From contig NZ_CP046907.1 in NCBI RefSeq assembly GCF_014083985.1, forward strand, positions 372,001-436,000: a DNA stretch of 64,000 nt, given 5' to 3'. The position numbers and the translations under genes were made by a program. The notes beneath the pieces were generated by a model, which was not told where the DNA came from, ran no database searches, and saw only the letters and a program-made list of their open reading frames with translations. Below are positions 18,550 to 28,115 of this stretch, in pieces; position 1 is the first letter of the stretch; each line of letters starts with the position of its first letter. The stretch comes from Streptomyces sp. SCUT-3. GTDB lineage: Bacteria > Actinomycetota > Actinomycetes > Streptomycetales > Streptomycetaceae.

Positions 18550-19532
18550 TCGCCTACCTGGTCCGCAGGTGCCTCGGCGTGGCCGGCGTGCTGTTCGCCA
18601 TCTGCGCCGTCACCTTCGTGATCTTCTACCTCCTGCCCGCGGACCCGGCCGCGGCCGCCTGCGGCAAGACGTGCAGCCCGGAGCGGCTGGCCGAGGTGCG
18701 TCACTACATGGGCCTGGACCAGCCGGTGTGGCGCCGGTTCGCCGACTACCTCGTCGGCATCTTCGCCGGGCGGGACCTGGGTACCGGGCCGCACGCGCTG
18801 CACTGCGGCTTCCCGTGCCTGGGCTACTCCTACGAGAACGCCCTGCCGGTGTGGGACCTGCTGATGGACCGCCTGCCCGTCTCCGCCTCGCTCGCCCTCG
18901 GCGCCGCCTGCATGTGGCTCGTACTGGGCCTGGGCGCCGGGGTGACCGCGGCCCTGAAGAAGGGCGGGCTGCTCGACCGGACGCTCATGGTCGGCGCCGT
19001 CGCCACGGCCTCGCTCCCCGTGTACTTCACGGCCGTCGTGCTCATCTACGCCCTGGTCCGCGTCGGCGGGCTCCTGCCCTACCCCACCTACACCCCGCTC
19101 ACCGCCGACCCGATGGGCTGGGCGGCCAACCTGCTGCTGCCCTGGACCGCGCTGGCCCTGCTCTACGCCGCGATGTACGCCCGCCAGAGCCGCAGCTCCA
19201 TGATCGAGGCCATGGACCAGCCCTTCATCCGCACCGCCAGGGCGAAGGGCATGCCCGGGCGCGTCGTGGTGGCCAAGCACGGTCTGCGGTCCGCGATGAT
19301 GCCGGTGCTCACCATCTTCGGCATGGACCTCGGCGCCCTGCTCGCCGGGGCCGTCATCACCGAGTCCGTCTTCGGCATCCCCGGGGTGGGCCGGCTCTTC
19401 TACGACGCCCTGCAGCGCTCCGACCAGCCGGTCGTGCTGGGCGTCACCCTCCTGGCCGCCTTCTTCATCGTGGTGGCGAACGTCGTCATCGACCTGTTGT
19501 ACGCCGTCGTCGACCCGAGGGCGAGGAGCTAG
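18546..19532 (+). CDS. Oligopeptide ABC transporter permease (DppB-type)
   Basis: 328 residues from a GTG overlapping the previous stop. The N-terminal [18 protein letters not shown] helix and six predicted membrane segments are DppB-like. The EAA loop is [27 protein letters not shown], followed by [17 protein letters not shown], a strongly conserved DppB ending. An unusual four-cysteine stretch (CGKTC and later HCGFPC) sits in the long extracellular loop and could form disulfides. It pairs with the upstream DppC-type permease to form the channel. Confidence 0.92.
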   Translation: MIAYLVRRCLGVAGVLFAICAVTFVIFYLLPADPAAAACGKTCSPERLAEVRHYMGLDQPVWRRFADYLVGIFAGRDLGTGPHALHCGFPCLGYSYENALPVWDLLMDRLPVSASLALGAACMWLVLGLGAGVTAALKKGGLLDRTLMVGAVATASLPVYFTAVVLIYALVRVGGLLPYPTYTPLTADPMGWAANLLLPWTALALLYAAMYARQSRSSMIEAMDQPFIRTARAKGMPGRVVVAKHGLRSAMMPVLTIFGMDLGALLAGAVITESVFGIPGVGRLFYDALQRSDQPVVLGVTLLAAFFIVVANVVIDLLYAVVDPRARS

Positions 19533-19534
19533 CC

Positions 19535-20591
19535 GTGCCGTCCACCACCGCAACCGAAGCACCCCTGCTGCGCGTGCGCGACCTGTGCGTGCGGTTCGAC
19601 ACCCCGGCCGGAACCGTCCGGGCGGTCGACGGGGTCTCCTTCACCGTCGAGGCCGGCCGCACCCTCGGGCTGGTCGGCGAGTCCGGGTCCGGCAAGTCCG
19701 TGACGTCCATGGCCGTCATGGGCCTGCACCGGCAGGCCCGGGTCGACGGATCGATCACCCTGAACGGGCAGGAGCTCCTCGCCCTGACCGACCGGCGGCT
19801 GAGCCGGCTGCGCGGCCGGCGCATGGCCATGGTCTTCCAGGACCCGCTGTCCGCGCTGCACCCCGCCTACACGGTCGGCGAGCAGATCGCCGAGGCGCAC
19901 CGCCGCCACTTCGGCACCGGCCGCCGGGCGGCCCACCGGCAGGCCGTGGACATGCTCGGCGAGGTCGGCATCCCGGAACCGGCCCGCAGGGCGAGGGAGT
20001 ACCCCCACCAGTTCTCCGGCGGCATGCGGCAGAGAGCCGTGATCGCCATGGCGCTGTCCTGCGAACCCGAGCTGCTCATCGCCGACGAGCCCACCACGGC
20101 CCTCGACGTCACCGTCCAGGCCCAGATCCTCGAACTCGTCGCCCGGATCCAGGAACAGCGGCGGCTGGGCGTCCTGATGATCACCCACGACCTGGGCGTG
20201 GTGGCCCGCGTCGCCCACGACGTGCTCGTCATGTACGGCGGGCGCGCCGCCGAACAGGCCCCGGTCGACGACCTGTTCCGGCAGCCCGCCCACCCCTACA
20301 CCCGCGGCCTGCTCGACTCCCTGCCGCGGCTGGACGACCCGACGACGCCCCGCTGCGCGCCATTCCGGGCAGCCCGCCCTCGCTCGCCGCGCCGCTGCCG
20401 GGGTGCGCCTTCGCCCCGCGCTGCGCCCGGGCGGCCGGGGCCGACGAGGCCGTCCGCCTGCGCTGCGCCGACGAGCGTCCCGGGCTCGCGCACCACGCTC
20501 CGGGCCGGTTGGTCGCCTGCCACCTGCCCCTGGGCGCTCCCGCGAGCCCCGCGCCCCGCAACGGCACCCGAATCACGGCCGAGGAGCCCCG

Positions 20592-20595
<4 letters not shown>
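19535..20595 (+). CDS. Oligopeptide ABC transporter ATPase 1 (DppD-type), frameshifted near the C-terminus
   Basis: The nucleotide-binding domain is intact: Walker A GESGSGKS near residue 49, Q-loop FQDPLSAL, signature FSGGMRQR, Walker B LLIADEP and H-loop THDLGVV. After [18 protein letters not shown] the frame shifts at about 20,343. The neighbouring frame carries the expected oligopeptide-ATPase tail ([21 protein letters not shown], with cysteines that in relatives bind an Fe-S cluster) and stops at 20595, overlapping the next ATG. One missing base explains this. Without the frame change the reading frame runs on uninterrupted to 24,544, which is coincidental. Confidence 0.85.
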
Positions 20596-21605
<1,010 letters not shown>

Positions 21606-21611
21606 CCGAAC

Positions 21612-21643
21612 GGCCGTCTCCCCCGGGCCCGGGGGAGACGGCC
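21612..21643 (+). terminator. Perfect 32-base palindrome ending the transporter operon
   Basis: The sequence from 21612 to 21643 (ggccgtctccccc facing ggggg agacggcc) is self-complementary end to end and begins seven bases after the last transporter stop codon. It is a strong candidate terminator, or a binding site, separating the transporter from the collagenase promoter. Confidence 0.7.
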
Positions 21644-21775
21644 GGGGGCGGGGTCCGGAGGTTCCGGGCCCCGCCCCTTCCGCGTTCACCGGACCGCATT
21701 CCCGCCGTGCGGGCGGCATCACGGCCCCGGGACACCGATCGGCAACTTTCAGTTCCGCCCGACGACTTCCCCAGG

Positions 21776-21820
21776 ACATGCCACATGTGCAATGGTACAT
21801 GTCACAAGTCGTGGCCATGT
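21776..21820 (+). promoter_or_regulatory. Candidate collagenase promoter/operator region
   Basis: Within the 329-base gap before the collagenase, 21,776-21,820 is AT-rich and full of CATG words: the perfect palindrome CACATGTG at 21782-21789, GGTACATGTCAC at 21795-21805, and GGCCATGTCA further right. ATGTCAC (complement of GTGACAT) matches the word found upstream of GntR and in the hydroxyproline operons. Regulation of an extracellular protease by the same factor as peptide uptake would make sense. This is inference. Confidence 0.45.
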
Positions 21821-21934
21821 CAATGCTGGCACCGGCCGTGCCCCCGTCGACTCCACGGCACGGCCCTTCCGATCCACGACTCCCTCGTCCCGCGGACCGC
21901 GCACCGCGTGGTCCGGACCCTCCTGGGAGGCGCA

Positions 21935-24544
21935 GTGAAAAAATCCCTCGTCCGGCGAAGTCTGGGAGCGGCGCTGCCGCTGGCCCTGACCCTCGCCATG
22001 GGCTCAGGCCTGCTCGCGCAGCCGGCCGGCGCGCAGACGCGGACCTCCGTGTCCGCCGTGTCGGCCGCACAGGCCGCGGCGGGAGGCGGGAAGCAGTCCG
22101 GTCCCCCGCCCGCGGCGCAGTCCGTCACCGCCGACGTCGAGCACGTCGGCAAGGGACGGCTGAAGGCGTCCGAGCTCCCGCCGCTGGCAGCGAGCAAGGA
22201 CGCCCTCAAGAAGGCGTACGGCCAGCCGGAGAAAACGCCGCTCCGGCCCTCCGAGTCGGCCAAGAAGGCGGGCAGGGGGAAGGCCGGGAAGACGGCCGCC
22301 GCAACGGCCGCCGCGTGCAACGTCTCCGACTTCACCGGCCGCACCGGCAGCGCACTGGTCCAGCAGATCAAGGCGTCCACGACCGACTGCGTCAACACGC
22401 TGTTCAAGCTGACCGGAAGCGACGCGTACAACGCCTTCCGGGAGTCCCAGATGACCTCCGTCGCGTACGCGCTGCGCGACGGCTCGGCCTCCTACCCCGG
22501 CGACTCCACCACGGGCATGCCCCAGCTCGTGCTCTACCTGCGGGCCGGCTACTACGTCCACTACTACAACCCGGACGCCGTGGGCCCCTACGGCAGCTCC
22601 CTGCGGACCGCGATCCGCTCGGGCCTGGACGCCTTCTTCGCCAGCCCCCGCTCGCGGGACGTCAGCGACGCCAACGGCGAGACGCTCGCCGAGGCCGTCA
22701 CCCTCATCGACAGCTCCGAGGAGAACGCCCGCTACATCTACGTCCTCAAGCGGCTGCTGGCGGACTACGACTCCTCGTGGAACAGCTCCTGGTGGATGCT
22801 CAACGCGGCCAACAACGTCTACGTCGTGACGTTCCGCGGCCACCAGGTGCCGGCGTTCGTGACGGCCGTGCAGTCCGACCCGAGCCTGATCGACGCGCTG
22901 TACAACTTCGCCTCCGGCCACCTCGCGCTCCTGGGCACCGACCAGTCGTACCTCACGTCGAACGCCGGACGTGAACTCGGCAGGTTCCTCCAGCACTCCG
23001 CCCTGCGGAGCAAGGTCCGCCCGCTGGCGACGGGGCTGCTGAAGTCGAGCTCGATCACGGGACGCACCGCACCGCTGTGGGTCGGCGTGGCCGAGATGAC
23101 CGACTACTACGACAAGGCGAACTGCTCCTCCTACGGCACCTGCGACCTGCAGGCGCAGCTGGCGGCGGCCGTACTGCCGGTGACCTACGCCTGCAGCTCC
23201 AGCATCACCATCAAGGCCCAGCAGATGACCTCGGGCGAGCTGTCCTCCTCCTGCAACAGCCTGCGCAACCAGGACGCCTACTTCCACAACGTCGCCCGGG
23301 ACAGCGGTCCCGTCGCGGGAGACCGCAACGACACCATCGAGGTCGTGGTCTTCGACTCCAGCACCGACTACCAGACCTACGCCGGCGCCATGTACGGCAT
23401 CGACACCAACAACGGCGGCATGTACCTCGAGGGCGACCCGGCCGCCGCCGGCAACCAGCCCCGCTTCATCGCCTACGAGGCAGAGTGGCTCCGTCCGGAC
23501 TTCCAGATCTGGAACCTGAACCACGAGTACACCCACTACCTCGACGGCCGCTTCGACATGTACGGCGACTTCGGCGCCAACATCACCACCCCGACCATCT
23601 GGTGGATCGAGGGCTTCGCGGAGTACGTCTCCTACTCCTACCGGGGCGTCCCCTACACCGCGGCGATGACCGAGGCCGGCCGCAAGACCTACGCCCTGAG
23701 CACGCTGTTCGACACCACGTACAACAACGACACCACGCGCATCTACCGCTGGGGCTACCTCGCCACCCGGTACATGCTGGAGAACCACCGCGCCGACGTG
23801 GACACGGTGCTCGGCCACTACCGTTCCGGCAACTGGAACGCCGCCCGCGCCCACCTGACCAGCACCATCGGCACCCGCTACGACAGCGACTGGTACACCT
23901 GGCTGGCCGGCTGCGCGGCGGGCACCTGCGGAGGGAACACCAACCCGCCCGGCAACCAGGCCCCCACCGCCGCGTTCACCAGCTCCGCGCAGGGCCTGAA
24001 GGTCACCTTCACCGACGAGTCCACCGATCCCGACGGCACCATCGCCTCCAGGTCCTGGAACTTCGGCGACAGCACCACCTCGACCGCCGCCAACCCCGGC
24101 AAGACCTACGGCGCCGCCGGCACCTACACGGTGAAGCTGACCGTCACCGACGACAAGGGGGCCACCGCCACCGCCACGAGGACGGTCACCGTCAGCAGCG
24201 ACGGCGGCACCCTCACCGAGTGCACCGGCACCGACACCAGGGAGCTGGGCCAGAACTGCCGGCGGAGCAACCAGTCCGCCACCACCGGGAACTACGCCTA
24301 CCTCTACCTCTACGTCCCGGCCGGCACCACCCAGCTGAAGATCACCACCTCCGGCGGCACGGGTGACGCCGACCTGTACTACAGCCACAGCGGCTGGCCC
24401 AGCACCAGCAGCCACACCCAGCGCGCCACGGGTGCCGGCAACAGCCACACCCTGACCGTCAACAACCCGCCGGCGGGGGCCAACTACATCAGCCTGTACG
24501 CCGTGAGCAGTTTCGGCGGAGTCACCGTCAGCACCAGCTACTGA
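21935..24544 (+). CDS. Secreted M9 collagenase with PKD and PPC domains
   Basis: 869 residues from a GTG at 21935 (gggagg upstream). The signal peptide is [22 protein letters not shown] with a likely cut after PAGAQ. An N-terminal activator domain leads into the peptidase M9 catalytic domain, whose zinc motif HEYTH sits near residue 530, followed by the third ligand Glu in [13 protein letters not shown]-terminal to it are a PKD domain (WNFGDSTTS and [15 protein letters not shown], about residues 675-765) and a PPC-like collagen-binding domain ([20 protein letters not shown] to the end). It should cleave native collagen at X-Gly bonds outside the cell, feeding the adjacent peptide importer and hydroxyproline genes. 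Confidence 0.92.
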   Translation: MKKSLVRRSLGAALPLALTLAMGSGLLAQPAGAQTRTSVSAVSAAQAAAGGGKQSGPPPAAQSVTADVEHVGKGRLKASELPPLAASKDALKKAYGQPEKTPLRPSESAKKAGRGKAGKTAAATAAACNVSDFTGRTGSALVQQIKASTTDCVNTLFKLTGSDAYNAFRESQMTSVAYALRDGSASYPGDSTTGMPQLVLYLRAGYYVHYYNPDAVGPYGSSLRTAIRSGLDAFFASPRSRDVSDANGETLAEAVTLIDSSEENARYIYVLKRLLADYDSSWNSSWWMLNAANNVYVVTFRGHQVPAFVTAVQSDPSLIDALYNFASGHLALLGTDQSYLTSNAGRELGRFLQHSALRSKVRPLATGLLKSSSITGRTAPLWVGVAEMTDYYDKANCSSYGTCDLQAQLAAAVLPVTYACSSSITIKAQQMTSGELSSSCNSLRNQDAYFHNVARDSGPVAGDRNDTIEVVVFDSSTDYQTYAGAMYGIDTNNGGMYLEGDPAAAGNQPRFIAYEAEWLRPDFQIWNLNHEYTHYLDGRFDMYGDFGANITTPTIWWIEGFAEYVSYSYRGVPYTAAMTEAGRKTYALSTLFDTTYNNDTTRIYRWGYLATRYMLENHRADVDTVLGHYRSGNWNAARAHLTSTIGTRYDSDWYTWLAGCAAGTCGGNTNPPGNQAPTAAFTSSAQGLKVTFTDESTDPDGTIASRSWNFGDSTTSTAANPGKTYGAAGTYTVKLTVTDDKGATATATRTVTVSSDGGTLTECTGTDTRELGQNCRRSNQSATTGNYAYLYLYVPAGTTQLKITTSGGTGDADLYYSHSGWPSTSSHTQRATGAGNSHTLTVNNPPAGANYISLYAVSSFGGVTVSTSY

Positions 24545-24649
24545 CGGCGCGCCGCGGGAGCGACAGCTCCCCCACGGCCCGGGGCGGCTCCCCCCGCCCC
24601 GGGCCCCGGCGGCCCGGCCCGGCGCACCACCGCGGCCGGGAGGCCGCCG

Positions 24650-24703
24650 AAGCCGTGCGGCCCGGGGCCTGCTCCTTCGAGCAGGCCCCGGGCCGCACGG
24701 CTT
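24650..24703. terminator. Strong bidirectional terminator hairpin
   Basis: A 25-base-pair perfect stem (aagccgtgcggcccggggcc... pairing with ...ggccccgggccgcacggctt) closes on a cttc tetraloop. It lies between the convergent collagenase and OCD-type genes, so it can stop transcription from both sides. Confidence 0.88.
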
Positions 24704-24712
24704 CTCCCCTCC

Positions 24713-24754
24713 GGTCCCGACCCCTTCCCGGCGCCGCCGGAAGGGGTCGGGACG
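24713..24754. terminator. Second hairpin between the convergent genes
   Basis: gtcccgaccccttcc pairs with ggaaggggtcgggac around a GC-rich loop, just right of the first hairpin and near the stop of the minus-strand OCD-type gene. Together they form a double terminator. Confidence 0.7.
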
Positions 24755-24769
24755 GACGTCCACCGGGAC

Positions 24770-25705
24770 TCACGTCCTCCCGCCGCCGCCCCGCCGGTAC
24801 GCCGCGACGGCCACCACCAGGTCCTCCCACGCCATCCCGCTGGTCTTCACGACCATCGGACGGTCGGCGCGGACGGCCGCCCCGCGGCCGAGCAGCTCGG
24901 CCATGGTCACCAGCGACCCCGGGTCGAGCAGGCCCTCCCGCACCGCGAGGACGACGTCCCCGGCCTCGCGGAGCGCGACGTCGCGGCTCTCGACGACGAC
25001 CGTCGCGCGTCCCACAAGCGCACCGTCGAGCTCGCGCACCGACGGCTCGTGGGACCCGACGGCCAGCACGACCGCCCGGTCGCGCACCAGGCGCCCGTCA
25101 AGGACCGGTTCGCGGGCCGAGGTCGCCGTGACGACGACGTCCGCGCCGCGGACGCGGCCGGCGACCGCCGCGTCGTCGGCCGCCAGGTGGCGGTCCGCCC
25201 ACGCCGGGGCCGCGCCGCCGCGGCGGGTGACGGCCGTGACGTCGGCGACCGGTACGTGCGCCCGGACCGTGTGCACGTGCCCCTCGCCCTGCGGGCCGGT
25301 GCCGAAGACCACGAGCCGCAGCCCCCGGGGGGAGGAGTCCGCGAGGGCCCGCAGCCGGTCCAGGCAGGCCGCGACCGCGACCGCGGGCGTGCGCAGGGTC
25401 GTCAGCGCGACCCCGTCGAGGATCGCGACGGGGGTCAGCGTCGCACTGTCGTGCAGGAGGTAGGTCGCGTTGATCCGCCGCAGGCCGCGCGCGGCGTTGC
25501 CGGGGGCGACCGTTGCGACCTTCACCCCGAACCAGCCGCCCGCCTCCGCCGGCATGAGCAGCCCCTGGCCGTTGGCCAGGGGGAGGACGGCGCGCGGCAC
25601 GTCGCCGTCCGGGTCGAGCCCGCCGGCCAGTGCGTCGCGGATAGCGGCGACGGCGGCGACGGGCCCGAGGGCGAGGACGTCCTCTGCGTCGAGCATCACG
25701 GTCAT
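24770..25705 (-). CDS. Ornithine cyclodeaminase/mu-crystallin family reductase (probable pyrroline-2-carboxylate reductase)
   Basis: 311 residues; the ATG overlaps the stop of the epimerase gene by four bases. The family pattern is clear: N-terminal DALAGGLDPDGDVPRAVLP, GWFGVKVATVAPGN, the Rossmann segment [14 protein letters not shown] (GTGxQ), and DVVVTATSAREPVL. In hydroxyproline loci this family usually reduces the cyclic imine delta1-pyrroline-2-carboxylate to L-proline with NAD(P)H, as in trans-3-hydroxyproline breakdown. True ornithine cyclodeaminase activity cannot be excluded. It is the last gene of the epimerase-OCD pair. Confidence 0.8.
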   Translation of the reverse strand: MTVMLDAEDVLALGPVAAVAAIRDALAGGLDPDGDVPRAVLPLANGQGLLMPAEAGGWFGVKVATVAPGNAARGLRRINATYLLHDSATLTPVAILDGVALTTLRTPAVAVAACLDRLRALADSSPRGLRLVVFGTGPQGEGHVHTVRAHVPVADVTAVTRRGGAAPAWADRHLAADDAAVAGRVRGADVVVTATSAREPVLDGRLVRDRAVVLAVGSHEPSVRELDGALVGRATVVVESRDVALREAGDVVLAVREGLLDPGSLVTMAELLGRGAAVRADRPMVVKTSGMAWEDLVVAVAAYRRGGGGRT

Positions 25706-26748
25706 CGCAGCACGAACCCGGGGACGAGGGTGTCGCGGGCGTCGACGGTGAAGCGGCAGGTCCCCACCGCGTGGGCCGTGCCCGTCACCGCCGGGACCAC
25801 CGCCGGGACCCCGTGCGCCGTGGTCCGTCGCGCGATCCGGGCGCGGAAGACGGAGCCCACCACGGACTCGTGCAGCAGTTCGTCGCCGGGGCGCAGCTCC
25901 CCGGCGTCGGCGAGCAGGGCGACCCTGGCCGACGTGCCCGAACCGCACGGGGACCGGTCGACCTCGCCGTCGGCGAACACCGTGACGTTGCGCTGGTGCA
26001 GCTGCCGGCTGCCGTCGGCCCGGAGCTCCGGAGGGCGGACCTCCTCGGTGAGGATCGTCCCGTAGACGCCGGAGAGCCGGGTGTCGCCCGGGTGTTCGGC
26101 GGCGCCGGCGGCGTCGAGTGCGTTGCGGATCTCGCGTCCCACCGCGACGAGGTCCGTGACGTCCTCCGGCCGGACCCGCAGGCCCACCTCCCCGGCCGGC
26201 AGCACGGCGTACATCGCGCCGCCGAAGGCGATGTCGACGGTGACCGTCCCGCGCGAGGTCGCCACCTCGACGCCCCGGGCGTGGACGTGGCTGGCGACGT
26301 TGGTGAACGTCACGTCCTCGACCAGGCCCGAGACGGTGCGGACGCCCGCCGTGACGCGGCCCGAGGGGACGTCGACCACCACGTCGGTCACCCCGTCGGC
26401 GGGGGCCGGGACCAGGCCCGAGGCCACCGCCCAGGCGCCGAGGGCGATCGTGCCGTGGCCGCACGCCGTCGAGAACCCGTCCTTGTGCCAGAACAGGACC
26501 CCCAGGTGGGCGCCGGCGTCGTCCGGCGGCACCAGGAAGCCGCCGTACATGTCCGCGTGCCCGCGGGGCTCGCTGCACAGCAGCGCCCGCACCCACTGCA
26601 CGTGCGCGCTCTGCGCCGCGACGATCCGCCGCTCGGCGACGGTGAGCCCGCCGCCGGTCACCTCGGCGGGGCTGTCCCGCACGATCCGGAACGGTTCGCC
26701 GCCGGTGTGCCAGTCGATCGTTTCGATCGGCTCGGTCGTTGTGCTCAT
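25702..26748 (-). CDS. Proline racemase family protein (epimerase-type, two catalytic cysteines)
   Basis: 348 residues. The fold's signature segments are present: DWHTGGEPFR at the start, GHADMYGGFL, the first catalytic Cys in TACGHGT near residue 95, and the second in SPCGSGTSAR near residue 260. Both cysteines are kept, the pattern of racemases and 2-epimerases. Trans-3-hydroxyproline dehydratases replace the second with Thr. An epimerase or racemase on hydroxyproline or proline is therefore favoured, though an OCD-family reductase directly downstream is the usual partner of the dehydratase. A ribosome site (gaggcg) lies between the start and the stop of an upstream gene remnant. Confidence 0.8.
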   Translation of the reverse strand: MSTTTEPIETIDWHTGGEPFRIVRDSPAEVTGGGLTVAERRIVAAQSAHVQWVRALLCSEPRGHADMYGGFLVPPDDAGAHLGVLFWHKDGFSTACGHGTIALGAWAVASGLVPAPADGVTDVVVDVPSGRVTAGVRTVSGLVEDVTFTNVASHVHARGVEVATSRGTVTVDIAFGGAMYAVLPAGEVGLRVRPEDVTDLVAVGREIRNALDAAGAAEHPGDTRLSGVYGTILTEEVRPPELRADGSRQLHQRNVTVFADGEVDRSPCGSGTSARVALLADAGELRPGDELLHESVVGSVFRARIARRTTAHGVPAVVPAVTGTAHAVGTCRFTVDARDTLVPGFVLR

Positions 26749-26753
26749 TCGCC

Positions 26754-26880
26754 TCACACTCCCAGGTATGCCTCGACGACCCGCGGGCCGACCGCGGATC
26801 CGGCCGGCATCACGCGGCCGGGCCCGAGGACGAAGCCGCAGCCGGCGGCCTTCGACGCGACCCGCGCGTTCGGCCGGGCG
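26754..26880 (-). pseudogene. C-terminal remnant of a LivG-type ABC ATPase
   Basis: Ending at a TGA five bases upstream of the epimerase start, about 37 codons read FVLGPGRVMPAGSAVGPRVVEAYLGV. This closely resembles the last residues of branched-chain-amino-acid transporter ATPases (GRVIAEGTPxEVxxDPRVVEAYLG). No Walker or signature motifs remain upstream and the frame dissolves into arginine/proline-rich text. I take it as the scar of a deleted amino-acid importer that once headed this operon. Confidence 0.5.
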
Positions 26881-27111
26881 GGGGGGCGCCGACGCCCGCG
26901 GCGAAGGCGCACTCCCGTGCCGCGGCCCCGGGATCCGGCCCGGGGCCGCGGCGGGCGCACGACCCGCCCGCGCACCGCCACACGTTGTATCGTGTGACAT
27001 TTCATGGGCGGTGGCGGTCGGCCCCGTCGTGCGGAGGGCTTTCCGGCGCCCGTGCCGAACGCGCGGGCCCCGGCCGTTCCCGTGTGCCGCGCGGGCGGCG
27101 CACGGGGTCGC
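26881..27111. other. Non-coding remainder between the two epimerase genes
   Basis: No coding frame with recognisable content was found. The segment carries the AT-rich motif at 26,984-27,004 on an otherwise GC-rich background, and the downstream end of the hydroxyproline operon at its right side. I see no clear hairpin. Confidence 0.4.
26984..27004 (-). promoter_or_regulatory. Candidate operator upstream of the epimerase-OCD pair
   Basis: GTTGTATCGTGTGACATTTC begins at 26984. Its right half, TGTGACATTTCA (26993-27004), is an exact reverse complement of TGAAATGTCACA at 31962-31973 between the dehydrogenase and the aldehyde dehydrogenase. Its left half TTGTAT matches the site before the GntR gene. 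It lies about 240 bases before the epimerase start. Confidence 0.5.
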
Positions 27112-28113
27112 TCAGAAGCTGAAACCCGCCGGGTAGGGGTCCGACGGATCGAGCAGGTACTGCGCGGTACCGGTGATCCAGGCGCGGCCGGTGACGGACG
27201 GCAGGACGGCCGGCCGGCCGCCGACCGTCGTCTCCCCCAGGATCCGTCCGACGAACCGGGAGCCGATGAACGACTCGTTGACGAAGTCCCGGCCGACCGG
27301 CAGCTGCCCGCGTGCGTGCAGCTGCGCCATCCGGGCGCTGGTGCCCGTGCCGCAGGGCGACCGGTCGAACCACCCGGGGTGGATCGCCATGGCGTGCCGG
27401 GAGTGCTCCGCGGTCGACCCGGGGGCCTCCAGGTAGACGTGGTGGCACACGTCGATCTCCGGGTTCTCCGGGTGCACAACCGGGTTCTGCGTGTTGATCG
27501 CGTCCATGACGGCCAGTCCGGCGTCGAGCAGCCGCTGCTTCTCCGCCCGGTCGAAGGGGATGCCGAGGTCCTCGGTCCGGACGAAGGCGTAGAAGTTGCC
27601 GCCGTAGGCGATGTCGTACCGCACCTCCCCGTACCCGGGGACGTCGACGACCTGGTCGAGCGCGTGGCAGTACGACGCGACGTTCTCCAGGGTCACCGAC
27701 TCGGCGCGGCCGTCGCGGACCCGCACCCGGGCCGTGACCAGTCCCGCCGGCGTGTCGAGCCGCACCAGGGTCTCCGGCTCGACGGCCTCGACCATTCCGG
27801 TCTCGACGAGGACCGTGGCGACGCCGATGGTCCCGTGCCCGCACATCGGCAGGCAGCCGGAGACCTCGATGAAGAGCACGCCGAAGTCGGCGTCCGGCCG
27901 GGTCGGGGGCTGCAGGACGGCCCCCGACATCGACGCGTGCCCGCGCGGCTCGCACATCAGCAGGGTGCGCAGGTGGTCGCGTTCCGCGAGGAACCGCTGC
28001 CGCCTCTCGAACATCGTCGCCCCGGGGAGGACGCCCACGCCCCCCGTGATCACGCGGGTCGGCATCCCCTCGGTGTGCGAGTCGACGGCGTGGTAACAGA
28101 CGGTCGAGCGCAT
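27112..28113 (-). CDS. 4-hydroxyproline 2-epimerase (proline racemase family)
   Basis: 333 residues. The start YHAVDSHTEGMPTRV, RGHASMSGAV, first catalytic Cys in LPMCGHGT near residue 90 and second in SPCGTGTSAR near residue 250 are those of bacterial 4-hydroxyproline epimerases. It should convert trans-4-hydroxy-L-proline to cis-4-hydroxy-D-proline, the entry step of the pathway encoded around it. The start is two bases after the stop of the deaminase gene, so translation is coupled. It is the last gene of the minus-strand hydroxyproline operon 31,947 to 27,112. Confidence 0.88.
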   Translation of the reverse strand: MRSTVCYHAVDSHTEGMPTRVITGGVGVLPGATMFERRQRFLAERDHLRTLLMCEPRGHASMSGAVLQPPTRPDADFGVLFIEVSGCLPMCGHGTIGVATVLVETGMVEAVEPETLVRLDTPAGLVTARVRVRDGRAESVTLENVASYCHALDQVVDVPGYGEVRYDIAYGGNFYAFVRTEDLGIPFDRAEKQRLLDAGLAVMDAINTQNPVVHPENPEIDVCHHVYLEAPGSTAEHSRHAMAIHPGWFDRSPCGTGTSARMAQLHARGQLPVGRDFVNESFIGSRFVGRILGETTVGGRPAVLPSVTGRAWITGTAQYLLDPSDPYPAGFSF

Positions 28114-28115
28114 CG

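Noticed and set aside
24770..25705. Ornithine cyclodeaminase making proline from ornithine
   Set aside because: The family is right, but no arginine or ornithine genes are near. The hydroxyproline context favours pyrroline-2-carboxylate reduction.
25702..26748. Calling this gene trans-3-hydroxyproline dehydratase outright
   Set aside because: The second active-site residue is Cys as in epimerases, not Thr as in known dehydratases, although the OCD partner fits a dehydratase pathway.
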